Origin: Macrotis lagotis
Lineage: Eukaryota; Chordata; Mammalia; Peramelemorphia; Peramelidae
Direction: 5' to 3'
DNA length: 64,000 nucleotides
Assembly: GCF_037893015.1 (NCBI RefSeq)
Contig: NC_133658.1
Coordinates: forward strand, 281,505,221-281,569,220
Positions 42,309 through 52,479 of this stretch are shown one piece after another (within the stretch, counting starts at the first letter, position 1; each line of letters begins with the position of its first letter). The translations under genes were made by a program, and so were the position numbers. A model generated the notes under the pieces. That model had not been told where the DNA came from and ran no database searches. It saw only the letters and a list, made by a program, of their open reading frames with translations.

Positions 42309-42474
42309 TTTTTTGTTTGTTTGTTTGTTTGTTTGTTTTCAAGGCAATGGAGTTAAGTGACTTGTCCAAAGTCACACAGCTAGGTCATTATTAAGTGTCT
42401 GAGGCTGGATTTGAACTCAGGTCCTCCTGACTCTAGGGCTGTTGCTCTATCCGCTGTGCCACCTAGCTGCCCCT
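42309..42474 (-). mobile_element. CORE-SINE with (GTTT)n tail
   Basis: The tail complement has become a GTTT microsatellite (42312-42340). 'caaggcaatggagttaagtg' through 'cacctagctgcccc' follows. An exact duplication, atgtacttct, flanks it at 42299-42308 and 42475-42484, only 1 bp from the previous SINE. Confidence 0.96.
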
Positions 42475-42639
42475 ATGTACTTCTATATGTATATATTTTC
42501 TTCCCTAATAGAATATTAATTTTTTGAGAGGAATTGTTCATCTTTTATCTTGTCATCCCTAGTGCCTAATACAGTATCTGGCAAACAGCAGGTGCTTAAT
42601 AAATGCTTGTTGATCACTTGATTGGTCAGAGAGGGAAAA

Positions 42640-42800
42640 ATGAATTGAATGAATCAATAAACATTTATTAAAGACCTGTGCTATATACCAGGCTATGCTA
42701 AGCACTGGGGATACAAAAAGAGACAAATGATAGCCTCTGCCCTCAAGGGGCTTACAATCCAATGGATGTGGGGGAAATTGACCAATTAGGAAGTTATCAA
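42640..42800 (-). repeat. LINE-2 3' end, antisense
   Basis: 'tcaataaacatttattaaag', 'ctatgctaagcactgggg' and 'gccctcaaggggcttacaat' are well preserved. It lies tail-to-tail with the sense LINE-2 ending at 42612. Confidence 0.8.
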
Positions 42801-42991
42801 AATAATTTCTGAAAGTATTGATAAGGATTTGGACTAGAATGGTAGGCAGGTGAGTAGTGAGAAGTCATTTGGATTGTTGATTTAATATATCTTTGATGTC
42901 CATGTTACTTCTTCCCAGAGTTCAGTTCACCCTCAAATTAGATTTCTCTTGCAGAAGGGATAAAGGCAGCTTTAAGAGTTTTTGATACTTT

Positions 42992-43140
42992 GAGGCAGCT
43001 AGATGGCACAGTGGATAGAGCACTGGCTCTGGAGTCAGGAGGACCTGAGTTCAAATGTGATCTAAGACACTTAATAATGGCCTAGCTGTGTGATCCTGGG
43101 CAAGTCACTTAACCCTATTGCCTTAAATAAATTTTTTTAA
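42992..43140 (+). mobile_element. CORE-SINE
   Basis: 'gaggcagctagatggcacag', 'ggaggacctgagttcaaatg', 'gtgatcctgggcaagtcact', 'attgccttaaataaat' and an A/T-rich tail. The tail differs from the 'gcaaaaacc' type. Confidence 0.9.
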
Positions 43141-43372
43141 AAATTAAATTTTGAAATCAGAATAGAAACTTTATGTAGTCTTTCACTCATTGCATGCATC
43201 ATCCCCATCTCTCCTCATTCTGCAAACGAACTCTGCTTGATCAATAGCAGTTTTCCTATTGGTTCCTGTTTACATCTTGCTTACTTCCCACCTCCATGCC
43301 TGTGATTGGGCTATCCTCATCCTAAAGTTCCAAACAACCTCTCTTTTCCTAATCTAAATCTATTATAATGTA

Positions 43373-43404
43373 AATAACAACAACAACAACAACCCCCCCC
43401 CCCC
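43373..43404. repeat. (CAA)n followed by a C-run
   Basis: A short CAA microsatellite passing directly into about twelve C residues. Confidence 0.9.
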
Positions 43405-43469
43405 AATAAAATAATTCACCACTTCCAAGAAGCAATTTCTCTGTTTCCTGGAAACAAGGAAGGAAATAA

Positions 43470-43740
43470 GATTTTATTAAATACCTACTGTGTGTTCAGA
43501 CATTGGGCTAAGGACAGACATTATCTCATTTGATTCTCACAATAACCCTGGGAGTTAGATACTCTTGTTATCATTTCCATTTTACAACTGAGGAAATTGT
43601 AGAACAATAAGCAGACAGAATTTAAGTGCCTTCTGTCTGTAGGTAGACAGAATTTAAGTGACTTGCTCAAGTCAAACAGTAAATATCTGAGGATGAATTT
43701 AAACACGAGTGCAAGACTCTATGCACTGTGGCTCAGTCAT
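43470..43740 (-). repeat. MIR SINE, antisense, with internal duplication
   Basis: 'aaatacctactgtgtgttca', 'tctcatttgattctcacaat' and 'ccattttacaactgaggaaa' in order. The word agacagaatttaagtg occurs twice about 29 bp apart (near 43613 and 43642), a local duplication of the CORE complement. Confidence 0.68.
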
Positions 43741-43784
43741 CCTATCCTCTAGACTTAGGTAAAGTTTCTACCATTTGCCTTTTT

Positions 43785-43950
43785 ATTTAATTATTTTCTT
43801 TAATTTTCACTATATACCTTTCTTGCTGTCCCCCAACTAGACCCTAAGTTGTTTAAAGACAAAGATTTTTTCTCTTCCAATCTAGATTGGGTTTATGATC
43901 AGATGTTTAATCAATCCTTGGTGAATAAATACACAAATAAATGAATGAAG
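43785..43950 (+). repeat. Possible LINE-2 3' end
   Basis: 'ccaactagaccctaagttgt', 'ttaaagacaaagattttttc' and 'ggtgaataaatacac' loosely follow the LINE-2 end. Confidence 0.38.
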
Positions 43951-44584
43951 TTTCTACTTTTGTATGCTTCTAACAGAACTAGCATCACTACAAAAAAAGA
44001 CTAAAAGGTTGTGATGTATAAACCTCAGGATCCTTTCATACAAACCACTCTTCCCTCATTTAAGTCCAATAAAGCTATATCCCTCTCCTTTTGAATTATC
44101 ATTTCAGTCATGGGCTATTAGATTTTTTTTGTTAAGCCTGCTTTCCAAATGTTATTGGGAGTTCAATTGTTTATAGCTTTCATGAAAAATTAATGGCCAA
44201 GAATCTCTCTCTTTTTTAAACAAAACAGCAAACAGATAGGCTCAGGTGACCTGGTTTGCAGGTGCAAAGAAGTTTTGGCAAGAAGGAGCAGATAAATACA
44301 TCGATTAGACTGACACACTTTTAACGTGTTAAGAAGGGGAAGTTGGCAATTTGAGGAATGTTTAGATGTGATCATACTCAGGGGAGAGAAACTTTTGTTG
44401 CTGCTAAGAAAGGGATTTAAAAGGAGGGCAAGTAAATAGGACTGTTTGGAAAGTATTGTCAAGAGTCCAGAGAGCCTTCATTGGGATTCTCTGGAATCAG
44501 GCAGAAGAGAAATTAAGTGGACAGAACCCTCTTTCAAGAAGCCAGAGTTAAAGAAATTGGCTAATAAATATTAATTCAAATTTT
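43951..44584. other. Unique block, no gene seen
   Basis: Positions 44090-44570 are non-repetitive with 'gatagagctttcatgaaaaa'-like A/T words and 'gacacacttttaacgtgtta', an imperfect palindrome near 44310-44330. The minus frame 44190-44462 has no known domain. Confidence 0.33.
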
Positions 44585-44775
44585 AAAATTTCTTTAGAAT
44601 TTGCAAAAAAAAAACTTTCCTCACAACAATCTTATGAAGTAGGTGGTATTTTTATCTTTTATGTAGAAGAGGTTTAAGAAAGTCAAGTGACTGCAATAAG
44701 ATCAAATAGTCTATGTCAGAGCTAGGACTTTGATCCAAGACTCTCCTAAGTCCAAGTCCTGAATACTTTTCCTCA
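44585..44775 (-). repeat. MIR SINE, antisense
   Basis: 'tcacaacaatcttatgaagt', 'caagtgactgcaataagatc' and 'gtcagagctaggactttgat' in order. Confidence 0.6.
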
Positions 44776-44937
44776 AACCATGAATTTAAATGTGTTAATA
44801 TTTGGGATAATAGATCCAGTTAATTTGGGCTGAAGGCATGTGTGTGCGGAGTACAAACCAGGAAGAACTGGAAAGGGCAGCTGAAGTGCCAGATCAAGTC
44901 CCTCTTGAGCCATCATTCCTCTTCTATTGACTTAATG

Positions 44938-45172
44938 ATTAAGTCGTTTTTCAGTTGTGTCTGATTCTCTGTGATGTGTTTAGGGTTTGTATAACAGAGA
45001 TACTAGAATAGCTTGCCATTCCCTTCATCTCATTTTACAGATGAGGAAACTAAGACAAACAGGGCTAAATGACTTGGTCAGTCATACAGCTAGTAAGTAT
45101 CTGAGACCAGATTTGAACTCATGAAAATGAATTTTTCTGGTTCCAAGTCCAATGCTCTATCTACTGTGAAAC
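44938..45172 (-). mobile_element. SINE with RTE/BovB-like tail, antisense
   Basis: 'gtttttcagttgtgtctgat', 'gaatagcttgccattccctt', 'ttttacagatgaggaaacta' and 'cagatttgaactcatgaaaa' are the family complement. Confidence 0.8.
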
Positions 45173-45562
45173 CTCCATTGGCTTTTCCTACACTCCTATC
45201 TGGACTGAAATTCTTACCATTTGAACCATAGAATTTTAGAACCAGAATGAGACCATTAAGCTTCCCCACCCTGGGGAAACAGAAGTTATGCAACTCAGTG
45301 TGTTAGTGACTGAAATGGGCCTGGGCTTTAAGTGTCCTGATACCTCATCTAAGATGTTTTTGGGTAGATCATGCTGCCCATCTAATGCATCAGTCAATTA
45401 AGTTGGTGCATTGTCTCCAAGAAGACCCTTGTTGGAAAGCTCATTACTGAGGAGGAAAGTCCACAATCCACTAGCATATTAGATGGATCAACTTATTAAA
45501 GTAACTAGTAGTCATCTGAGGTCAGAATAAGATGCAGAAAAAAATAACTTAAAGTTTATTAA
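45173..45562. other. Mostly unique; weak MIR trace
   Basis: Positions 45222-45340 may be an antisense MIR3-like remnant. AATGCATCA and TGGTGCATT at 45384-45412 form an imperfect inverted repeat. No gene seen. Confidence 0.35.
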
Positions 45563-45730
45563 TGAGCCTAGGAGTAAGAAGGCCAGAGTTCCAGTCCCTG
45601 CTTAGCCACTAATTTAATGTATAACTAAGATAGTAATTTATTTTCTGTGGTCCTCAGCAAAATGAGGGACATTGACTAGATAATTTCCAAGGTCCTTTCC
45701 ATCTCTTTGATGCTGTGATTCTATGATGAA
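45563..45730 (+). repeat. MIR3-like SINE, sense
   Basis: 'cctaggagtaagaaggccag', 'attgactagataatttccaa', 'ggtcctttccatctctttga' and 'tgctgtgattctatgatg' in order. Confidence 0.65.
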
Positions 45731-46014
45731 ATCAAGGTAGAAAAGGGGCTGGATAGGGGTAGATTAAGAAAATCTTTGGAAAGTTTGAGAGATCAAAATC
45801 AGTTCATTCTTTCTTTCTTTTCATCCTTTAAAAATGTGTTTATTACAAGTTTAAACATAAACAAAAATGAGCAAATAAAAGCACAAAAATGCTTTTGTTC
45901 TATGATTCTTTCCAAGTCTTCCTTAAATTCTGCTCTCTGTGGATTTGATTTTCCTTTTTTCAAATAGTCGCAGTCAATGTTAATACAAATGGGGGGTTCT
46001 CATCTTTTTGTACA

Positions 46015-46180
46015 ACATTAGCACCTGAATTCAAAGCCTGACTTAGATATTTACCATCAGGATAATTTTGGGCAAATCCCTTAACCTCTTTCTGCTTCAG
46101 TTTCCTTATCTTTAAAATCAGCATAATAGTATTACTTCCCCATCTCTCTCTCTTGTGAGGAACAGATTACAACTATAATC
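46015..46180 (+). repeat. MIR SINE, sense
   Basis: 'cctgaattcaaagcctgact', 'tttgggcaaatcccttaacc' and 'cttcagtttccttatcttta' in order. Confidence 0.6.
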
Positions 46181-46274
46181 TATTTATAAATAATGATTAT
46201 AATAATTCATCATTACAATTGGTTTATCATTATATGGCAAAATTACAATAATTTATTTATAAATAATAATAATT

Positions 46275-46590
46275 ATCTATTTATTACATTTATATAGTCA
46301 CTATTATATGCCAGGCACTTTCCAAAAATCCTCTCATTTAATCCTCACAACAATCCTAGGAGGTGGCTGCTATTATCATTCCCATTTTGCACTTGAGGAA
46401 ATTGAGGCAAGTAGAGGATAAGTGATATGTCCAAGATCATACAGCTAGTTAATGCTTGGGTTAGGATTTGAACTCAGATCTTCATGACTCCAGATCTAGC
46501 ATTCTCTCCATGTTTCTTAAATGAACTTAAATGTGTAAAGTGTTCTGCAAACCCTAAAGTATTATACATATTATAAATAATAATACAAAT
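46275..46590 (-). repeat. MIR antisense plus short sense tail
   Basis: 46275-46512 is antisense MIR ('ctattatatgccaggcactt', 'cttgaggaaattgaggcaag', 'aggatttgaactcagatctt'). After 'tttcttaaatga', 46530-46590 reads like a sense MIR tail ('gcaaaccctaaagtattata'). The same composite occurs at 47815-48150. Confidence 0.7.
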
Positions 46591-46599
46591 AGTTTTATT

Positions 46600-47740
46600 A
46601 CTATCTTTCCATATTTTCTTGTATGATTAGCTTTCTCTTAAGTTCAGTCTCAAAAGGTGGTCAGGCTAGAAGTGTTAACAGGCTCCAGGTGGGTTTGGCT
46701 AAGCCCCTGGGGTCGATAGCCCCAGTGAAGTGGGGGTGAGGGGGTGGGGAAGATGAAGGTATGGAGGGGAAGGCAGTTGGGGATATCCCTGACCTATATA
46801 ATGTGGTAAGGGAGAATGACTGTGACCCCTCCTCAACCAGATCCCAGCCCTTCTCCCTAAGAGGGATTATGAGGTCCATCTCTTGCAAGGTTATGCATGT
46901 GAGGAGCATTCACCTTGCCAGTTTGGGAGGAGGGGACCACCCATGTTGCTGACCACACAAACCCTCTCAGTGGCCTCTCTCATACCCAAAACTCAGAGCA
47001 GGGCAAAAGGACACAGGCTCTGGATCTCCTCTGGAGTATCGGATGACAGCATCCCCAGATCAAGGCCTGCAAAGCAACTTGTTCATGAATACCCTACAAT
47101 TGCTTCTGCGAGTTCTGAAGGCAGACCTCATGAATTATGCACAGGGGCGAGGCCAGTGAACAGATGGCCTCGCTAATGTAACCTGAGCACCAGACACAGA
47201 CAGCAACTGGTTAACCTTCCCAGAAGGATGACTCCTGTAGTAAGACTGTAGTTAAGTAGCTCTAATTCTAGAGGACTCATCTGTTTGTTAGTTTGTTCTC
47301 TGAGTCTGGTCCCTTCCCTAGTTTTCCTTATCTGGAAAATGGGGGGATTAGCCCAGCTCTAAATCTAAATCTGGAGGGAAAAAACAACTTCTAACCAAAG
47401 CCAAATTCTGGCCTGGGCATTTGTTTGTATAGACAAATAATCTGAATAATTTATCAAAGAAACTTTTCCCTTTCACTACAAGGATTCCCCTCCACCCTAC
47501 CCTGCCCCACCTCTTTGAATTACAGTTAAACTTCAGTTAATCAGAGCTAACTCAGGATAATTGACTGGAACTCAGAGTTCCACTTTTAAGAGGAAGAAAA
47601 CAAAGGGGCATTATGAACTTTGTCAAAGAAAACCAATCTTCCAGAGTTTGTCTATGGCTGGGTTGTACCTTCTAGAGACACTAAAGAACAAGGGTTAGAG
47701 AAAGGCGGTAAAAGTCAAGTTCTAGATCTAACTCAGTCAC

Positions 47741-47744
<4 letters not shown>
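46600..47744. other. G/C-richer unique block; candidate conserved DNA
   Basis: Visibly richer in G/C and CpG than its surroundings. A perfect inverted repeat gcgaggcca / tggcctcgc lies at 47147-47155 and 47165-47173 (9-bp loop); ctggggtcgatagccccag near 46705-46730 is another. It also has 'tgaattatgcac', 'gttcatgaataccc' and 'ctaactcaggataattgac'. Overlapping frames on both strands (for example 46883-47176) are probably a by-product of base composition. Whether it is an enhancer, a non-coding exon or neither is open. Confidence 0.4.

Positions 47745-47812
<68 letters not shown>
47745..47812. repeat. (GA)n microsatellite
   Basis: A pure GA run of over 30 units. It creates an (RE)n peptide in one frame that is not a gene. 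Confidence 0.98.
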
Positions 47813-47814
<2 letters not shown>

Positions 47815-47815
<1 letters not shown>

Positions 47816-48150
47816 AATAATTGCTAACATTTATATAGCACTTAATCCTGTTCCAACTACTGTGCTAAACATTTTACAAATACTTTCTCACTTTGTCTCA
47901 CTTCATTCTGATAGCAACCCTGGGAAGAAGCTGCTATTATTATGACCGTTTCACAGATGAGGAAATGGAGGCAAATGAGTGTCTTATCCAAGATTATACA
48001 GCCAGTAAATGTCAGATTGAATTTGAAATCAGATCTTCCTGGCTCTGGGTCTAGACCCTTTCCAATTCTTGGTCTAGCTACTTCTTAAATGAGATCATAT
48101 GTATAATGTGCTGCAAGCCTTAAAGCACTATATAAATGTTTGTAAACAAT
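47815..48150 (-). repeat. MIR antisense plus short sense tail
   Basis: 47815-48070 is antisense MIR ('taacatttatatagcactta', 'tttcacagatgaggaaatgg'). After 'cttcttaaatgaga', 48080-48150 is a sense tail ('gccttaaagcactatataaa'). Same composite as 46275-46590. Confidence 0.73.
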
Positions 48151-48154
48151 TATA

Positions 48155-48412
48155 ATAATATTTACTGTGTGCCAGCCATATAGTAAATTAACCTTTATAC
48201 TTGTTATATCATTTATAATTATTATATTAAGTATAATTATTATATTTTTTGATTTTTACAACATTCTCAATAGATACTATCATTATATTCATTTTACAGA
48301 TGAGAAAACAGAGACAAACAGTGGTTAAGTGATTTGTCCAGGGTTGCACAACTAGTAAGTGTCTGGGACCAGATTCTCATTCCAGTTTGCTAGTCACAGT
48401 GTCACCCAGAAG
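48155..48412 (-). repeat. MIR SINE, antisense
   Basis: 'tttactgtgtgccagccata', 'cattttacagatgagaaaac' and 'aagtgatttgtccagggttg' in order. The middle is A/T-expanded. Confidence 0.66.
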
Positions 48413-48539
48413 CTTTCTTTCATGTTTCTCTCATTCATAAATTTATCTGGGGTCAAACCTGAACTCAGTTCTTCTTGATTTAGGCCTATCCTCTGTAATA
48501 CTACAAAGCCAGAGAAGCAAGTGTGACATACACTTTGCA

Positions 48540-48858
48540 GCATGGAAGGATAGTGAGAGCACTGCTTTTGGAGTCAGATGACCTTGGGTAAGTCACTTCT
48601 TTGTATCCCAGATTTCTATCTGTAGAATGAAAGAGTTAGATCAGTTGTTCCTTTCTGCATGCAGTCCTTTCTGTCTATGAGCTCTATAATCCTAAATGTA
48701 ATAAAAAGAGCCCTGACTAAGGAGCCAGAAGACCCAGGTTTTAGTCCTGCCCCTTCCATGAAATAGTCTCCTGGGTCACCCTTTGCCCATCTATAAAATG
48801 AGGCAATTGAACTAGATAATCTCATAAGAACTCTTTCAGCTAGAATATTCTATGACTT
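48540..48858 (+). repeat. Two MIR3-like SINEs in tandem
   Basis: The first (48540-48697) has 'cttttggagtcagatgacct' and 'ttgggtaagtcacttctttg'. The second (48698-48858) has 'ggagccagaagacccaggtt', 'tataaaatgaggcaattgaa' and 'gaatattctatgacttg'. Same orientation. Confidence 0.62.
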
Positions 48859-49012
48859 GGAACCAAAGGCAGCAAGCTTGGCTAAGGATTGAAATTGGAA
48901 TTCAATAAGGTCATTTGCAAGGGGTCTCCATAAATGTTTTTCCCCCTAGAATTTCATAGCTTAATATTCCCTTCCCTCACCTTCCTCATATCTGCCTCTA
49001 ACCTTAATACTC

Positions 49013-49217
49013 CAGTGGTGCAGTGGTGATGGTGGGGACCCACAATAGATTCAGACAAAGGGAGGATATAGACTCAAAGTCCAGTTTGGCTATTTATTAT
49101 TTGTGTGATTTTGGACAAGTCATACTTTCCCTACATCTCAATGGTTTCCTTTGTAAAAGGAAGGAGGTGATGAACTCAGTCTTTAAGATTGCTTCCAACT
49201 CTGCATCCTATGATTCT
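49013..49217 (+). repeat. MIR3-like SINE, sense
   Basis: 'gtgtgattttggacaagtca', 'gtttcctttgtaaaaggaag' and 'ttgcttccaactctgcatcc' in order. Confidence 0.6.
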
Positions 49218-49239
49218 TAAAACAGTGACCATAAGGCTC

Positions 49240-49435
49240 CCTGAAATTGTTTGATCATAACTTTAGAGATGGAAGGAATCTTAGAGGTTTTCTAGTCCAG
49301 TTTCTTCTTTTCAAAGATTATGAAAGTGAAATGATTTGCCCAAAGTAACATAATATCACCACCAGGATTTTAATTCAGATTCTCTGACTTCAAATTTAGT
49401 CTTCTTTCCAGTCTACTATGCTCTTCAGTTCACAA
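49240..49435 (-). repeat. MIR3-like SINE, antisense
   Basis: 'actttagagatggaaggaat', 'cttagaggttttctagtcca' and 'gaaatgatttgcccaaagta' follow the family complement. Confidence 0.62.
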
Positions 49436-49530
49436 GAAAAATTCAAATATGTTTCAAAGATCATGTTTTCCTGGGCAAGTAAATGAACTCAGGCAGTTCA
49501 GAAAAATTCCTGGTACTTAACTCTAAATTA

Positions 49531-49751
49531 TTGTCGCTCTTTAATTATTTCAGTTCTATCTGACTCTTTGTGACCCCATTTGAGTTTTGGGGTTTTTTGG
49601 CAAAGAGACGGGAATAGTTTGCCATTTCTTTCTGAATTCACTTCACAGATGAGGAAACTAAGGCAAACAGGATTAAGTTATATGCCCAGTCTCATACATC
49701 TGGGAAGTCTGGTTCCAAGTCCAGTGCTCTGTACTATTTAGTTGCCCCTAG
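49531..49751 (-). mobile_element. SINE with RTE/BovB-like tail, antisense
   Basis: 'cagttctatctgactctttg', 'gtgaccccatttgagttttg', 'gaatagtttgccatttcttt' and 'cagatgaggaaactaaggca'. The flanks ctctaaatta (49521-49530) and ctctaaattt (49752-49761) are a probable duplication. Confidence 0.85.
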
Positions 49752-49827
49752 CTCTAAATTTAAGAGCTTAATGTGAATTCTTGCTTGCCCAGAAAATTTA
49801 AATGACTATAACCAATTACCTCTCCTT

Positions 49828-50330
49828 CATAGGCTTAGAGCTGTAAGGGCCACCCAATTTAATCCATTGATCTTTGCAGATAGAGAAATTGAGTCCCAGA
49901 GAAATTAAGGTACTTGCCCAGAGGGTTTTTTGAAACTTTGTTGGCTATATAAGCTCATCATTTATGTCTAACAATGCAGATTGTGACCCATCCAAGCCAA
50001 TCCTGTAAGCTTGTTGGCTATGTTCTTCCACAAAAATCCCTCTCCAGGGTCAATCTAACATGCCTGGGGCCTAACATATATTAAGTGATGGAACATGAAG
50101 ACTATTGATTTGTTATTTTAGGCTCTTATTAAGAGACCAGCCCCTTTTTTTGGCCATAATTTCTCTGATGGCTTGTACAATTTGTTGTTGGGAATGTCTT
50201 ATAGTATATTCATGTCTATCATAGTCTCTGTTAACTGGATGATCCTCACACTGAGAGTAAGTGGCAAAGTTAGAATTCTAACCTAGTTCCCTCTTCTGAT
50301 TCCAAATTCAGTGATATTTCTACAATTGCA
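49828..50330 (-). repeat. MIR3-like SINE with about 320-bp interruption
   Basis: 49828-49922 has 'aggcttagagctgtaagggc' and 'aattaaggtacttgcccag'. The expected next part, 'agtaagtggcaaagttagaa', appears only at about 50249. The intervening 49923-50248 is unrecognised and repeats 'ttgttggctat' twice about 73 bp apart. Confidence 0.5.
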
Positions 50331-50575
50331 CTTACTAGCTGTGCGTCCTTGGACAAGTCACTTAACATAGATTCTCTTGCATCCAGGGCCATCTCCAGTT
50401 GTTCTGATTCATACCTGGACACTGGGTCCATATGACTCTGGAGGAGAAAGTGAGGCTGGTGACCTAGCACAGCACTCCCTTCACTCAAATCCAGTTCATT
50501 TACTTGTCATGGTGTCACTTCTCTGATGTTGTGGTCTTTGAAAATGAAGGACAAATATTGCACCTATTGTAGAAT
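50330..50575 (+). mobile_element. Marsupial SINE with long distinct 3' body
   Basis: The CORE-like 'ctagctgtgcgtccttggac' is followed by 'gggccatctccagttgttct', 'ggaggagaaagtgaggctgg', 'agcacagcactcccttcact' and a tail like 'aaaatgaaggacaaatat'. I recognise the 3' body as a recurring marsupial SINE but cannot name it. Confidence 0.6.
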
Positions 50576-50934
50576 ATTCACCCTGACTGCCTTTGCCTGC
50601 TGTTTAGTACTTTGTCCTTCCCATTCTTTCTCCAAGGGAGCCTGGCAGCTCTTGATTTATGATGGAAAATAAAAGTCATATGAATTCCTTTTAAAATGAA
50701 GAGAATATATTGATATTTTCTCCAGGAAGTGAAAGAGGGGCTATTATAACTAAGAATACTCAGGGCATTGTTGGTTAGTTTGAAGGAAAAAATTCCCAAC
50801 AAGAAATGGCAGCCAAGCAAAGAGAAAGAGGGTCTCAAATCTGTCCATTTAAAGCTACTTTGCTTACTTCACAAGGTCATAGACCAGGGAAGCCATTCTA
50901 GCTAGAGCAAGAACTAGAAATGTTATATAATTTT
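50576..50934. other. Unique DNA, no gene seen
   Basis: Non-repetitive and A/T-moderate. The minus frame 50578-50838 has no recognisable domain. Confidence 0.33.
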
Positions 50935-51590
50935 TTATTTCATTTTATTTTTCAATTAGCAAGCATTTTCTCTCTACTTTCAATTTAAACTAAAAAGGAA
51001 AGACCAAAGGTTTGTAACAAATATGCATAGATAAGCACAACACATCTTGACATTGTCCATGGGCAGAAATGTCTGAATTATTCTGCATCTTAAGTTCAGA
51101 GTCTCTCTGACAGCAGGTGGGTAGTACAGATCATCATCGGCCTTCTGGAATTATAAATGGTCATTGCATTGCGATGTGTTGTATTGCAAACTGACTTTGA
51201 AAGGCTCAAGAAATATAGTTTTTGAGTTTTTCAAATGCAGAATGAGACTGAACAGAGTCTTTCAGAGTTGTTAGCCTTTACACTATTGTTGGCATGATGT
51301 AATTTGTTTCTGCTCACTTCACTCTATATCAGTTCATTTAAGTGTTCCCAAGTTTCTTTGAAACTAACCCTTTTGTCATTTTTTAGGGCACACAAGTGTA
51401 CTTCATTACATCTTTGCTCAGTCATTTCTCAATTTATGAACCTTACTTTTTAGTTCTTTGCCATCACAAAAAGAGTTGCTGTAAATATTTTCGCATGTGA
51501 ATTCTTTTCTCTATCTTTTTTCTCTTGGATTGCCATACTTTTTGCAAGACATTTCTCTACTCCTGATATTCCAAAAGGTCTTCATGTATC
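50935..51590 (-). mobile_element. L1 3' UTR and ORF2 end, antisense
   Basis: 'caattagcaagcattttctc', 'tctctgacagcaggtgggta', 'ttctgctcacttcactctat', 'catcacaaaaagagttgctg' and 'taaatattttcgcatgtgaa' follow the L1 complement. The right end is uncertain and could reach 51700. Confidence 0.68.
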
Positions 51591-51725
51591 TCTACAGTAA
51601 TATCATCTGAGTTTTCAAATACTCCTTTTGCAATCACAACTTCACTACGATTTACTAATACTGATTTCCCATCCTCCCCCTTACTCTTGTTTCAAGAGCT
51701 GTAGATGAATTAATCATCAATGACT

Positions 51726-51877
51726 TTTTTTTTTAGGTTTTTGCAAGGCAGTGGGGTTAAGTGGCTTGCCCAAGGCCACACAGCTAGGTAATTATTAAGT
51801 GTCTGGGTTCAAATTTGAACTCAGGTCCTCCTTACTCCAGGGCCGGTGCTCTATCCACTGCACCACCAAGCCGCCCC
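51726..51877 (-). mobile_element. CORE-SINE, full length
   Basis: 'aggtttttgcaaggcagtgg', 'ggccacacagctaggtaatt', 'aatttgaactcaggtcctcc' and 'caccaccaagccgcccc'. The flanks atcaatgactt and aacaatgattt are an approximate duplication. Confidence 0.93.
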
Positions 51878-51879
51878 AA

Positions 51880-52479
51880 CAATGATTTCTAATCTTAGGA
51901 CCATCAAGGGTCTCAAATCTTGTAGTTATAGTCAATTTCTGATTCATCTTCAACAAATCTTGCTTTCAAGTTCTTATTTAACCTAAGCAAGCAGAATTGG
52001 TGAGAGTCCCAAGTTAACACAAATCTTGTTTATGCTAATTCCTCAATGAAATTCAAAAGCCAGTTAGAACCTGCAGTTTTCATTAAAACATTTAATTTAC
52101 CTCTCATGACCAAAAGAGGGGATGAACCTTCTTATTGCCACCATGGCAGGGACATAGATTACTTACTTACTACAGAGTTCCCACCAGCACTCATTTCTCT
52201 TCTAGTCCTTTTGTTGGGGGGTGGGCTATGTCCATCTTTCCAAACAATGATTTATTTTGAAATTAAATGTATTACATAAAGAACTTGCCAGTAATGTCCA
52301 GCCAGCATGTGTAGGAAATTTGGCTAATTAAATATATTATGCAGTGTAGACTTGAATGTTGTGCATGAATCAGCTTAATTACAATGAGAATCAAGCCACA
52401 TAATTAAAATAATAGCTCTAAATCATAGGCTTAGAGGAAAACCAGGTAGACAGACAACCATTCATACTCTCTTGCCCAG
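51880..52479. other. Unique block; TAATTA-rich candidate element
   Basis: No repeat. The stretch 52240-52440 is dense in homeodomain-type words: 'gaaattaaatgtattac', 'ggctaattaaatatattatg', 'cagcttaattacaatgag' and 'cacataattaaaataatag'. Overlapping frames are short. Confidence 0.4.

Larger units (their letters stand above)
40125..42612 (+). mobile_element. LINE-2, reverse transcriptase region to 3' end
   Basis: The most complete LINE-2 here. The plus frame 40886-41215 still reads part of the reverse transcriptase; the catalytic box appears as F-N-A-D-D-S-Q-I at about 40927-40938, with the usual YADD tyrosine replaced by asparagine. Later parts include 'tcacaatctggcttcagcat', 'agttcaagtaccaccttctc' and the end 'caggtgcttaataaatgctt'. 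It is interrupted by four CORE-SINEs and repeat X. It is dead: stops and indels occur throughout. Confidence 0.8.

Noticed and set aside
47620..47817. Frames with long RE/ER repeats (also at 56419-56677)
   Set aside because: Translations of the GA microsatellites.
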